Source of the DNA: Prosthecobacter sp.
GTDB lineage: Bacteria > Verrucomicrobiota > Verrucomicrobiia > Verrucomicrobiales > Verrucomicrobiaceae
Reading direction: 5' to 3'
Assembly (NCBI RefSeq): GCF_020439865.1
Contig: NZ_JAGRPF010000113.1
Coordinates: 62,001-126,000 of the forward strand
DNA length: 64,000 nt
Below, one piece after another: positions 53,432 to 62,437 of this stretch; the stretch's first letter is position 1, and every line of letters begins with the position of its first letter. Under the pieces are notes generated by a model. That model made no database searches and was not told where the DNA came from. It was given only the letters and a program-made list of their open reading frames with translations. The position numbers and the translations under genes were made by a program.

Positions 53432-56400
53432 CTATGGAGCAGCCTTGATTTGTGGCGTCCATTGGTCATACCTCGTTTTCGAAACCGGCCCGCGTGGCCA
53501 GTGAACCGTCAGGTTGCGAACAAACTCATCCTTCCTCAAGGCAACGAACTGTGTGGCGGAGGACTGTGCCAAATAACTCCCTCCTGCTCGCACCTCCTTC
53601 ATCAGCTTGCGTCCCGTGCTGGTTTCGATCTCCAATCTGGCACCGACTCCGGTCGGGTTTCCCTTGGGTCCTGACAAGGCAATCGTGCTCCAGCGCACCT
53701 CCGGTCCGCGCGTTTGATTGACCAGGGTTTTCAGCGCTCCGTTGTTCACGCCACAAACCAGATCCGGAGCGCCATCGCCGTTCAGATCACCGACGGCCAG
53801 GCTCTTGGCGTCTTCATGAATCCAAATGCCGCTTTGCAGGGGTGACACTTCAGTAAAACTGCCATCGCCGTTTCCTTTGAGGAACAGCCCTAGCCCGCCG
53901 CTCATGCGCCCCGTTTCAGGCTGCGGTGAATAAAAATTCTGCGCCAGCACCACATCGAGCTTGCCATCGCCGTCGAAGTCTTCCACCGCGACGCCGAAGC
54001 ACGGGGCCACTTGCGCCAGAATAGGGAGTGCTTGGATCGTGAAGCGGCCTTTGCCGTCGTTGATCAGCACGGAAGAGTCCAGATTTGTGAACGTCATGAC
54101 CCGTGCTGTCTCCAGCAGGGGAGGGGTGTAGATCGCCAGCAGATCGGCTTTGGCGAAGGCATCGAAGGTTTTAAACTTCTCTTTGATGAAGGGCATGGCG
54201 GCAGAGCTGCAACCGCGTCCTCGCATGGGGTAGAGCGTATCCCCTTCATATTCGGCTTCCACCAGATCGAAGTGGCCGTCCCCGTCAAAATCATTCGCGA
54301 AGATCTGGAGCGGCTTCTCTTGGGTCGCGTGGTATTTCGTGTTGTGACCCAAGTTGGTGACGACGTAGTCGAGGTCGCCGTCGCCATCCAAATCCCCGCC
54401 TTCAATGCCCTGCCACCAGCCTTTGGCCTCTGCAAGACCTGCCGTTTTTGTGGCATCGACCAGCTTGCCGTCCTGGTTCTGCAGGAACAATTGCACCGGC
54501 CCCCAGGCGGTCGTCACCATCAGATCCAGCCGCCCGTCTTGGTTGACATCCGTCCATAAGGCACTGGTGACCTGGCCCGCCGCCAGCAGCCCCGGCGCCA
54601 CCCTGTCAGTCACGTCTTCCAGCTTGTTTCCGGCATTGCGCAGCAGACGCTGCCTGGGCAGTTCATGGTATTTTCCAGGAACAATCCGGGCTGCGACAAA
54701 GATGTCCATCTTGCCGTCACCATCGAAGTCAGCAGTTGCCACCGTGCCCGAACTTTCATAGGCGCGCTTCTTGTCATCCGGGTCGGGCTTGGTTGCGGCA
54801 TAACTTTTGTTTTCGAGATTGAGGTAGAGCCGGTCTTCCAGCACCGGCTTGTCACTCACCTGGGCCTGATTCCCGCCGCTGGCAAGATACAGGTCGAGGT
54901 CGCCATCCCCGTCGGGATCAAAAAACACCGCACCCATGTCCTCGCTGGCAGCGTCCGCATTCCATGGACCGGTGGGTGCAGCGAGCCAGCGTCCGTCGGC
55001 TTGCTGATGGTAAAGGCGCCCTGCCTGCTTCGTGGCACCACCCACCCAGAGGTCTTCCCTGCCATCGCCATTGCTGTCACCGAACGCGAGACCGGGCCCC
55101 AGCCGCGAAACGCGCCAGGGGATCAGCGGCTGTTCCGCATAATCATCGAAAGCATCTTCGTCGTGAATGAACTCGAGGTCAGGCAGGCTGTCCTGGGCAA
55201 ACAAGGAACGCTGGGCGGGCGTTTCTTTCTGTGCCGGATCTGGCTGAAAATTTCCCGCTGGCTCGATGATGATGTGACGCTGGTCCACCGGCAGCTTTTC
55301 CACCACCTGCCGGGCCCCGCTCGGCCAGTCGATCTCCAACCGCTCGATGATGGCATCCGCCCCGAGGCCAAAATGAACCACCGGTTCGTCGGCAGACTGG
55401 TAGCCACGGGTCAGGCTGAGCATCCGTGTCTGCCAGCCGGAAGCCGTCTTCATCCGCAGTCGTGCACCCACGCCGAAGAAATTGCTCTGCCGCCCCCGGA
55501 GTTCGATCAGCACCCGATGTCCCGTCGCAGCGTCATTGCGGTAGATGCCGAGCGGTTGATTCATGTTGTTGGCCACCGCGTCGAGGTCGCCATCGCGGTC
55601 GAGGTCGGCCAGGATCAGCCCATAGCTGGCCGTCAGATCGTCGTAGCCCCACTGCTTGCTGACATCCTCAAAGGTGAGGTCGCCGCGATTGCGAAACACC
55701 TTGTTCCGGTCATCCCCTGGCTTCTGAAATGCATTCAGCGCCTGGAGGCGCTCAGCGATCTTTCCCGCCGTTTCCAGTTGCTTCAATTCGGCCAGATGGT
55801 CGGAGTTGTTCACGTCCCGCGCTACCCCGTTGGTGAAGATGGCATCCTCCCAGCCGTCACAGTCGAGATCCGCAAACCGCGCCGCCCAAGTCCAGCCGGT
55901 GCTTTCCAGTCCCGAAAGAAAACCGGTCTCGATGAAACGCCGGCCGCCGGCATTCAGGTACACCATGTTTCGCATGAGCTGGCGTGGTTCGGCCCAGTCG
56001 AGAAACCAAGCATTGCGCCCCATTTCCCCCATCTCCATTTTTTGCCGGTAGTGCGTGGTGGCGGACATGTCGGCCACCATGCAGTCAAGCCAGCCGTCCC
56101 TGTTGATGTCCCCGAAATCACTGCCCATCGCAAACCATGAAGTGTAGCTGGCCATGGCGGGTAGCACATCGGTAAAAGTGCCGTCCCCGTTGTTTCTCCA
56201 GAGCCGGTCGGGATGGTAAAAATCGCTGGCCACATAGAGATCCGGCCAGCCATCATTGTTATGGTCGAACCAGGTCGCGGAAAGCCCCTGGTTGCGGTCT
56301 AGGCCGAGACCGGCCGCGCCTGACACATCCGTAAAATGGCCATTGCCATCATTCCGGAACAACCGGTCAGGCGTCCCGAGTTCCATCATATGACCGTTAA

Positions 56401-57175
56401 GGAAAGCATACTGCCCTAGATGATCGGGATGCACGGTGGGCTTGCCGTCAATATAGCGAACTTTGATGTCAGGATGCGTCTCGGCGAGTTGAAAGAGCCG
56501 GTAGGTCAGCAGATAGCAGTCGAGATCCCCGTCGCGGTCGTAATCCGCGAAGGAAACCATGACGCTGGCCCCCTCATAGTTTAGTCCGCGCAGCGCCCCT
56601 TCTTCGCGGAACGTCCCGTTGCCCTGGTTGACATACAGCAGGTTCGGCTTGCCCATGTTGCAAACGTAGAGGTCAAGATCGCCGTCATTGTCGATATCGG
56701 CAAAGCTGGCGCCCGAACCCCAGGCCTCACCGCCGTCCAGGCCACCCGCGGCTGCAGTCACGTCCTCGAACTGCCAAGGAGCGGTCTGCCTCAGGAGCTG
56801 GTTCTTACCATCTTGGGAAACCAAGTAGAGGTCAGACAGTCCGTCCTGGTCGAAATCACCGACACACCCCCCCGCGCCGTTGTAGAGATATTTGCGGATG
56901 TTTTCAGGCTTGAGGAAATTCTGGAATCCCAGCCCTGCTTTGGCTCCTGTAATCTTTGAAAACCCCGCAGACTGATGTTCGCCACCCACAGGCATTTTGA
57001 GCGGCGCGGACCTTAGCTCCACCATCTGATCATCAGCTTGTGCGGTCGAAAATATCCCGCCTGAGCAAAGTGCGCAAACTGCGCTGATACGGATCAAAAA
57101 CCGGCACTGCCGACCATTTTGGGTGTTCTTTGGGAGGATCACGGCCAAGATATTGAGTAACCTCTTATAAAACAC
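53432..57175 (-). CDS. Giant FG-GAP/VCBS-repeat protein with two ASPIC/UnbV domains (CRTAC1-like)
   Basis: A roughly 1240-residue exported protein. Many FG-GAP/VCBS blades carry Ca-binding D-x-D-x-D-G-x-x-D loops, for example DFDQDGLSDLYLV, DIDNDGDLDLYV and DYDRDGDLDCYLL. Two ASPIC/UnbV domains are present: one in the middle (FFGVGARLRMKTASGWQTRM, LEIDWPSGARQVV) and one at the C-terminus (PTGVGARLEIETSTGRKLM, LTVHWPRGP). The start appears to be GTG 57175 but is uncertain; the leader around RISAVCALCSGGIFSTAQA supports export. It probably forms a beta-propeller surface protein. Confidence 0.9.
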   Translation of the reverse strand: MFYKRLLNILAVILPKNTQNGRQCRFLIRISAVCALCSGGIFSTAQADDQMVELRSAPLKMPVGGEHQSAGFSKITGAKAGLGFQNFLKPENIRKYLYNGAGGCVGDFDQDGLSDLYLVSQDGKNQLLRQTAPWQFEDVTAAAGGLDGGEAWGSGASFADIDNDGDLDLYVCNMGKPNLLYVNQGNGTFREEGALRGLNYEGASVMVSFADYDRDGDLDCYLLTYRLFQLAETHPDIKVRYIDGKPTVHPDHLGQYAFLNGHMMELGTPDRLFRNDGNGHFTDVSGAAGLGLDRNQGLSATWFDHNNDGWPDLYVASDFYHPDRLWRNNGDGTFTDVLPAMASYTSWFAMGSDFGDINRDGWLDCMVADMSATTHYRQKMEMGEMGRNAWFLDWAEPRQLMRNMVYLNAGGRRFIETGFLSGLESTGWTWAARFADLDCDGWEDAIFTNGVARDVNNSDHLAELKQLETAGKIAERLQALNAFQKPGDDRNKVFRNRGDLTFEDVSKQWGYDDLTASYGLILADLDRDGDLDAVANNMNQPLGIYRNDAATGHRVLIELRGRQSNFFGVGARLRMKTASGWQTRMLSLTRGYQSADEPVVHFGLGADAIIERLEIDWPSGARQVVEKLPVDQRHIIIEPAGNFQPDPAQKETPAQRSLFAQDSLPDLEFIHDEDAFDDYAEQPLIPWRVSRLGPGLAFGDSNGDGREDLWVGGATKQAGRLYHQQADGRWLAAPTGPWNADAASEDMGAVFFDPDGDGDLDLYLASGGNQAQVSDKPVLEDRLYLNLENKSYAATKPDPDDKKRAYESSGTVATADFDGDGKMDIFVAARIVPGKYHELPRQRLLRNAGNKLEDVTDRVAPGLLAAGQVTSALWTDVNQDGRLDLMVTTAWGPVQLFLQNQDGKLVDATKTAGLAEAKGWWQGIEGGDLDGDGDLDYVVTNLGHNTKYHATQEKPLQIFANDFDGDGHFDLVEAEYEGDTLYPMRGRGCSSAAMPFIKEKFKTFDAFAKADLLAIYTPPLLETARVMTFTNLDSSVLINDGKGRFTIQALPILAQVAPCFGVAVEDFDGDGKLDVVLAQNFYSPQPETGRMSGGLGLFLKGNGDGSFTEVSPLQSGIWIHEDAKSLAVGDLNGDGAPDLVCGVNNGALKTLVNQTRGPEVRWSTIALSGPKGNPTGVGARLEIETSTGRKLMKEVRAGGSYLAQSSATQFVALRKDEFVRNLTVHWPRGPVSKTRYDQWTPQIKAAP

Positions 57176-57285
57176 AAACGGAACATTTTTGAGACAAATG
57201 ATTTGGCATATGTCATGCTCGACGCTACACCTGTGTATTCGTGCTCAAAATTAACTCCACCAGCGGTATAACCATGCATTGTGTG

Positions 57286-58767
57286 ATGAATTCTATATCT
57301 AAACCGAAGGTGCTGCTTTCAGTTTTTTGCATGGTTCTTTTTGGCGGTGCCAGACTTGCAAATGCTCAAACGTTTGATGTCGTCGGTCCAGGAGTAAACG
57401 ACATTCCCACTGGGTCCTCGGTAACAAGCACCATCAATCTTGGTGCCAGTGGTGCGCAGGTGAATGACGTGAGTGTGCAGTTATTCATGACAGATCTTTT
57501 TGCCAGCGAAGTGAGTTTTTCTTTGAGTCATCTCGGCACGACGGTTGTTCTTGGGTCTGGTGGAAATAATAAAATTTTTGCCAGCATTGCTGGATTCAAC
57601 GGCTCGCTCCTTGACGGAGATTGGGTGTTATCAATGACCGACACTTTTATTTTCGACGGCACCGATCTCTTTTCATGGCGGCTCTTTGGAACGAGCACTA
57701 ATGGGCAGCTCTCCGCCCTCACCACCGGCCTGCCGATGGCCAATGCGCAGGGGCCGATGCTCATCAACGCCAGCCAGACGGTCACCGGGGACATCAACAA
57801 CCACCTCTTCAGCCTCATGGCCGGTGATGGTGAAGAAGCCGCCAACGCCGGTCTCGCCTCGGCCATGGACGACGGCGTCATCGTCGGCCAGGGCGACGGA
57901 CCTGAAGATCCCATCGCCCGCAAGGGGCTGCGCTCCCGCCAGTGCGAGGTCTTCACCACCGTGAACTACGGCAACGTCAAGCTCAGCGCCGTCGGCACCC
58001 AGGCCGGAGTGCAGACCGACGCGTGGGCGCCGAGCATCGGCATCCAGCGGCATCTCTCCCGCGGTCTTGCCCTGGGCTTCGCGGTTTCCTTCCTCACCAG
58101 CGACCAGAGCTACACCGGCGGCCTTGGCAGCCTGCATCTCGAAGGCCCCGCGCTCTCCGCCTACCTCACCTTCGTGCGCAAGAACTTCTGGAACAGCCTG
58201 CTCTACAGCTTCGGCAGCTACGAGATGGACTCCAGGCGCAATCCCGGCTTCGGCTTCCCGCAGGCCTTCGGCACCACGCGCACCTACACCAACGCGGTGC
58301 AGTACAACACCGGCTGGAACTTCCGCTTCCGGAACAACACGCTGGTCACAGGCCCCTTCGCCGGCATCGACTACCTGCACGGCAGCGTGAATGCCTACAG
58401 CGAAACCGGCGGCGGTCTGGCCGCGCTGCGCTACAACCAGCAGAGCTTTGAGTCCCTCGTCACACGGGTGGGCTGGAGTGCCAGCAAGAAGATCCAGACG
58501 AGCTGGGCCACGATCACCCCGCAGGTGCGCCTGAGTTATGAGCGGCAGAACCTCAAGAACAACGGCACCAGCGTGTCATTGATCACCGCGCCGTTCACGG
58601 CCGCCGGGGGCAATCAGTCCCCCGGGCAGGACTACATGGTGGCGGGCGCGGGGTTGAACTTCGCGTTCAACGAGCAGTTGAGCCTGCTGCTGGGATACTC
58701 GGGGCAGTTCTTCCGCAACGACCAGCAGGCGCACTTCGGCAGCGTGCGCATCGGTTGGAAGTTCTAA
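57286..58767 (+). CDS. Autotransporter-type outer-membrane protein with a P-domain-like passenger
   Basis: A 493-residue protein. ATG 57286 is preferred because MNSISKPKVLLSVFCMVLF leads to a clean signal cleavage at ANAQ; GTG 57241 and ATG 57274 are in frame. Residues about 30-145 resemble a proprotein-convertase P domain (VSFSLSHLGTTVVLGSGG, FNGSLLDGDWVLSMTDT). The C-terminal ~280 residues form an autotransporter-type barrel with alternating strands and a terminal aromatic (IGWKF). Base composition changes visibly near 57700: the passenger part is AT-richer than the barrel part. Confidence 0.8.
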   Translation: MNSISKPKVLLSVFCMVLFGGARLANAQTFDVVGPGVNDIPTGSSVTSTINLGASGAQVNDVSVQLFMTDLFASEVSFSLSHLGTTVVLGSGGNNKIFASIAGFNGSLLDGDWVLSMTDTFIFDGTDLFSWRLFGTSTNGQLSALTTGLPMANAQGPMLINASQTVTGDINNHLFSLMAGDGEEAANAGLASAMDDGVIVGQGDGPEDPIARKGLRSRQCEVFTTVNYGNVKLSAVGTQAGVQTDAWAPSIGIQRHLSRGLALGFAVSFLTSDQSYTGGLGSLHLEGPALSAYLTFVRKNFWNSLLYSFGSYEMDSRRNPGFGFPQAFGTTRTYTNAVQYNTGWNFRFRNNTLVTGPFAGIDYLHGSVNAYSETGGGLAALRYNQQSFESLVTRVGWSASKKIQTSWATITPQVRLSYERQNLKNNGTSVSLITAPFTAAGGNQSPGQDYMVAGAGLNFAFNEQLSLLLGYSGQFFRNDQQAHFGSVRIGWKF

Positions 58768-58806
58768 GCATTTTGTCAGCCGAGTTATTCAGTTGAACCC
58801 AGAGGT

Positions 58807-58840
58807 AGGCGGTGCCGCAAGGTGCCGCCTCCTTTTTTTT
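58807..58840 (+). terminator. Strong rho-independent terminator
   Basis: A 10-base-pair stem AGGCGGTGCC/GGTGCCGCCT with a GCAA loop is followed, after CC, by eight T. It lies 40 bases after the autotransporter gene. Confidence 0.92.
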
Positions 58841-58896
58841 CAAGACAAGTAAAAAAATGCACTCAATGAACCGCACGTTCCATTTACCCCCATGCT

Positions 58897-59766
58897 TCAA
58901 TGACTCGGCGTGAAAAACTTGTATTTGGCGGAGAATCCTTCGACGCCGCATTCTCCGGCGAGGCGGACTTCATTTTCAGCCTGCATCTTGTTTACTGCGG
59001 CCTCGGTGAAAAGAACGGTCTGCTTCAACATGGAAGCCACTTTCTCCACCCGAAAAACGAAGTTTACCTCAGGGCCGTGCAGATTGAGCTCGTTCATCGT
59101 GGGAACGGTGCCAAGCGCGGCCGCGCCGAAGTGCAGCACGAGGCGGAAGGGCGGGTTCGCCTTTGACTGTGCCTCATAGAGTTTCGCCACGGCCTGACGC
59201 ACCTGAATCGCTCCGTCTTCTGTGTCGTCCCAGTAGCAGAAGAATCCGTCGCCCAGATACTTTGACATGTGGCCGCCGCATTCGTCGATCACTTGCCGGC
59301 AGTTTTTGAACCACGTGCCGGTCATCCGCGGATACTGGGATGGAGACAGCGTCTGTGCGAGCTTGGTGGAGCCGATGATGTCCGCGACCATGAGCCAGCA
59401 CTGTGCCTGGCGGATCTGTATCATCGTCGAGGCCATCGCCTGTTTCCCGGCGGGATGCATGGCACTGAGGATTTCCGTGCAGAACTCCAGCTCGTTGTTG
59501 GCGATCCGGATGATGTCGCCGTTGTGCAGGCGCACCGACTGCGAGATGCGGCGGCCGTTGACGCAGGTGCCGTTCGCGCTGCCGAGATCGACGAGCCAAA
59601 ACTCACGCTCTCCCTGGGCCTGGATGACGGCATGTCGGCGCGAGACCTCGTTGTCCGGGAGCGCCACGGCGTTGTCAGGCGCCCGACCGACACTGCACGT
59701 GCCGTTCAAATCATGGCGCTCCCCATTGGGAAGGCGCAGCCAGGACTGGAGGAGGTTGTTACTCAT
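58897..59766 (-). CDS. FHA-domain class III nucleotidyl cyclase
   Basis: A 289-residue soluble protein. ATG 59766 (MSNNLLQSWLRL) starts just before the FHA domain (about residues 5-100: SVGRAPDNAVAL, EVSRRHAVI, SANGTCVNGRRI), which binds phosphothreonine peptides. The cyclase homology domain follows (about 120-285): VADIIGSTKLAQ with a metal Asp, SKYLGDGFFCYW with the second metal Asp, LHFGAAALG, and an N-x3-R pair in VNFVFRVEKV. These residues suggest an active cAMP-forming enzyme controlled by phosphorylation. Confidence 0.88.
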   Translation of the reverse strand: MSNNLLQSWLRLPNGERHDLNGTCSVGRAPDNAVALPDNEVSRRHAVIQAQGEREFWLVDLGSANGTCVNGRRISQSVRLHNGDIIRIANNELEFCTEILSAMHPAGKQAMASTMIQIRQAQCWLMVADIIGSTKLAQTLSPSQYPRMTGTWFKNCRQVIDECGGHMSKYLGDGFFCYWDDTEDGAIQVRQAVAKLYEAQSKANPPFRLVLHFGAAALGTVPTMNELNLHGPEVNFVFRVEKVASMLKQTVLFTEAAVNKMQAENEVRLAGECGVEGFSAKYKFFTPSH

Positions 59767-59900
59767 GACATGAATTAAAGGCCATCTTGGCAAAGGATGC
59801 GCTCCAAGCCAAGAAGCGTTGTGAAGAAATATCACCGGGTTGTGTCTTGCCACGGAATGCCCCGCCGGAGAACATTCCGGTCGTGAACGAAGAGGCCCTG

Positions 59901-60167
59901 ATGTCCCTGCATGCCGTGTTCAACTACGGCGAAGCCGCGCTGTGGTTTGTCATCGCGCTCATACTGGCCGTGCGGCTGGGCATGAAAATGCCCTGGCGCT
60001 GGCTGTTGCCGTTGGGTTTCGCCGTGTTCGGCGTTTCCGATCTCATCGAGGCGCAAACCGGCGCGTGGTGGGATCCTTGGTGGCTGTTGGTGATGAAAGC
60101 CGCCTGCGTCCTCGTCTTTCTGCTGGCATGGCGTGCGCACCGGCGGCAGGGAAAGGCACATGGCTGA
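59901..60167 (+). CDS. Small membrane protein, unknown function
   Basis: An 88-residue protein with three hydrophobic segments (ALWFVIALILAVRLG, WLLPLGFAVFGVSDLI, VMKAACVLVFLLAW). The start may be ATG 59901 or, slightly longer, GTG 59883. It overlaps the Nudix gene by 8 bases and is probably translated together with it. No family recognised. Confidence 0.6.
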   Translation: MSLHAVFNYGEAALWFVIALILAVRLGMKMPWRWLLPLGFAVFGVSDLIEAQTGAWWDPWWLLVMKAACVLVFLLAWRAHRRQGKAHG

Positions 60168-60702
60168 GTCTCCCTTCAAATTCTGCAGCAATTGCGGCGG
60201 CAACGACTGGATCGCCCGCAGTGTGCGTGAGTTCCAATGCGGTCCCTGCGGGCACCGCCACTTCATCACATCCATCCCCGCCGCCGTGGCGCTTGTTCTC
60301 GACGCCGAGGACCGCCTCCTCGTCATCCGCCGCGGTCATGAGCCCGGCCTCGGCAGGCTCGGTCTGCCCGGTGGTGTCATCGAACCCGAAGAAACCGCCG
60401 AGATGGCCGCCGCCCGCGAAACGCAGGAGGAAGTCGGCATCGATCTTCCGGCCTCGGCGTTCACCTACCTCGCTTCATTGAACAATCGCTATCTCTTCCA
60501 AGGCTACGAATGGCCGACGATCGACCTGTGCTACGTCGCTCGCGTTCCGGATTTCAGCCGTGTGGTGATCCAGCCTTCCGAGGTGATGGAGACGCTGGTC
60601 TGCGCGTTGGAAGACGTGCCGCTGGAAGAATTCGCCTTTAAATCCAACGCCGAAGCGATCAGGCGGCTGCGGGCGCGTCAAACCAGCGTCCGTGCTCTTT
60701 GA
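60160..60702 (+). CDS. Nudix hydrolase with an N-terminal zinc ribbon
   Basis: A 180-residue protein. A four-Cys zinc ribbon lies first (CSNCGGN ... CGPCGH), then a Nudix domain with the box GGVIEPEETAEMAAARETQEEVGI (G-x5-E-x7-R-E-x2-E-E-x-G-I). This architecture is like NudC-related and other NAD/ADP-ribose pyrophosphatases. ATG 60160 is chosen for the zinc ribbon. The last 44 bases overlap the 3' end of the convergent ispG gene. Confidence 0.92.
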   Translation: MAESPFKFCSNCGGNDWIARSVREFQCGPCGHRHFITSIPAAVALVLDAEDRLLVIRRGHEPGLGRLGLPGGVIEPEETAEMAAARETQEEVGIDLPASAFTYLASLNNRYLFQGYEWPTIDLCYVARVPDFSRVVIQPSEVMETLVCALEDVPLEEFAFKSNAEAIRRLRARQTSVRAL

Positions 60703-62437
60703 TGAGATCGATGAGGCGCTCGACGGCTTCGTCTTCGGGGATGTTGAACTTCACCGCAGTCTTGCCGACGTAGAGATTGATCTTTTCCGGGGCGCCGCCG
60801 ACGTAGCCGAAATCGGCGTCGGCCATTTCACCGGGGCCGTTGACGATGCAGCCCATGACGGCGATGCGCACGCCTTTGAGATGGCCGGTGGCGGCGCGGA
60901 TTTTCTGCGTGGTGGTCTGCAGGTTGAAGAGCGTGCGGCCGCAGCTCGGGCAGGCGACGTAGTCGGTTTTGAAAATGCGCACACCGGCGGCCTGCAGGAT
61001 GTTGTAGCTGATGCGCAGGGCCTGTCCGGGCGCTTCTTCGCCGTTCACGATGACTGCATCGCCAATGCCATCACAGAGCAGCGACCCGATGTTGGTGGCG
61101 GCGACGAGGAGGTTTTCGGTGAAGTCGTCACTGCCGTCTGCTTTCAACGTGTCTTTGAGCAGGATCGGATGACGTGCCTGCAGCTTGGCGGCGAGCAGAC
61201 GATACGCGGCGATGACGGGCAGCTTGAGGCCGTCTTTGATGGTGACGAGCTTCGCGTCGGCGCTGTCATAGAGACTCGCGATGGCGGCATCATCACGCGG
61301 GTCGATTTCGATCACGCCGCTGTCCTCGAGGACGACTTCAGGTTTGTAGTCGCCGAGCTTGTCGATCTTGTGGGCGACGGCATCCCACTTCTTGCGCGTG
61401 GTGAATACGGGAACGGTTTCGTGGCCGCCGGTTTTGACGCCGTTGATCGTGAGTGTTTCTGACTCACGTCGCACGTAGTCGAAGGGATCGTAGCTGACAG
61501 GCGGCGCGTTGCTGATGTGCTCGAAATGCGTGGGAGCACCCTCGTTGTAGGGCTTCACGAGCTGCTGGGCCACGGGGATCTCGAAGATCGCGTCCTCAGT
61601 CAGGGAAACACGCACCGTGTCGCCAATGCCGTCGGCGAGCAGCGAGCCGATGCCGATGGCGCTCTTGATGCGACCGTCTTCTCCGTCGCCAGCTTCGGTG
61701 ACGCCGAGATGAATCGGGTAGTTCCAATCCGCGCCGAGCTGATTGAGATGCGCGACGAGCAGGCGATAGGCCTCGATCATGACCTTCGGATTGCTGGCCT
61801 TCATCGAGAAGAGAAAGTTGTGATAGCCCTGCGCACGCGCGATGCGGGCAAACTCGAGAGCGCTCTCCACCATGCCCAGCGGCGTGTCGCCATGGCGGTT
61901 CATAATACGGTCGCTGAGCGAACCGTGGTTAGTCCCGATGCGCATCGCGCGGCCCAGGCGGATGCATTCCTTTACCAACGGCACGAACTGTTCCTCCATG
62001 TAGGCCACCTCGGCGGCGTACTCCTCGTCGGTGTATTCTTTGACGGCGAACTTCTTTTTGTCGGCGTAGTTGCCGGGGTTCACCCGAACTTTTTCGACCC
62101 ACTTCACCGCTTCCATTGCCGCGTCCGGTTTGAAATGGATGTCCGCCACGAGCGGCACGTCACATCCGGCGGCGCGGATGCCGTCGCGGATGTGCTGCAG
62201 GTTTTCGGCGATGATGCGTGTCTGCGCAGTCACACGGACGATCTGACAGCCCGCCTCGGCGAGACCAAGAGCTTCCCTCACGCAGGCGTCCGCATCGCGC
62301 GTGTCGCTGGTGAGCATGCTCTGCACCACCACGGGCGCGCCACCGCCGATCTGAACGTTGCCGACCATGACCGGGCGCGTCTCACGGCGCTGATAATTGT
62401 ACAGGTCGGGGCAGTAGCGGAGCAGGGGGGCAGACAT
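60659..62437 (-). CDS. ispG: 4-hydroxy-3-methylbut-2-enyl diphosphate synthase, long form
   Basis: A 592-residue IspG (GcpE), the iron-sulfur enzyme of the non-mevalonate isoprenoid pathway that reduces MEcPP. The N-terminal TIM-barrel part has GAPVVVQSMLTSDT and VADIHFKPDAAMEAV. The C-terminal part binds the 4Fe-4S cluster through CPSCGR and VMGCIVNGPGE. The central insert between them (about residues 270-480) makes this the three-domain form found in plants, Chlamydiae and relatives, longer than the ~370-residue E. coli enzyme. Confidence 0.96.
   Translation of the reverse strand: MSAPLLRYCPDLYNYQRRETRPVMVGNVQIGGGAPVVVQSMLTSDTRDADACVREALGLAEAGCQIVRVTAQTRIIAENLQHIRDGIRAAGCDVPLVADIHFKPDAAMEAVKWVEKVRVNPGNYADKKKFAVKEYTDEEYAAEVAYMEEQFVPLVKECIRLGRAMRIGTNHGSLSDRIMNRHGDTPLGMVESALEFARIARAQGYHNFLFSMKASNPKVMIEAYRLLVAHLNQLGADWNYPIHLGVTEAGDGEDGRIKSAIGIGSLLADGIGDTVRVSLTEDAIFEIPVAQQLVKPYNEGAPTHFEHISNAPPVSYDPFDYVRRESETLTINGVKTGGHETVPVFTTRKKWDAVAHKIDKLGDYKPEVVLEDSGVIEIDPRDDAAIASLYDSADAKLVTIKDGLKLPVIAAYRLLAAKLQARHPILLKDTLKADGSDDFTENLLVAATNIGSLLCDGIGDAVIVNGEEAPGQALRISYNILQAAGVRIFKTDYVACPSCGRTLFNLQTTTQKIRAATGHLKGVRIAVMGCIVNGPGEMADADFGYVGGAPEKINLYVGKTAVKFNIPEDEAVERLIDLIKEHGRWFDAPAAA

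Noticed and set aside
53432..57175. DNA repeats in the FG-GAP gene
   Set aside because: The repeats are protein-level blades with Ca-binding loops; the DNA copies are too diverged to count as sequence repeats.
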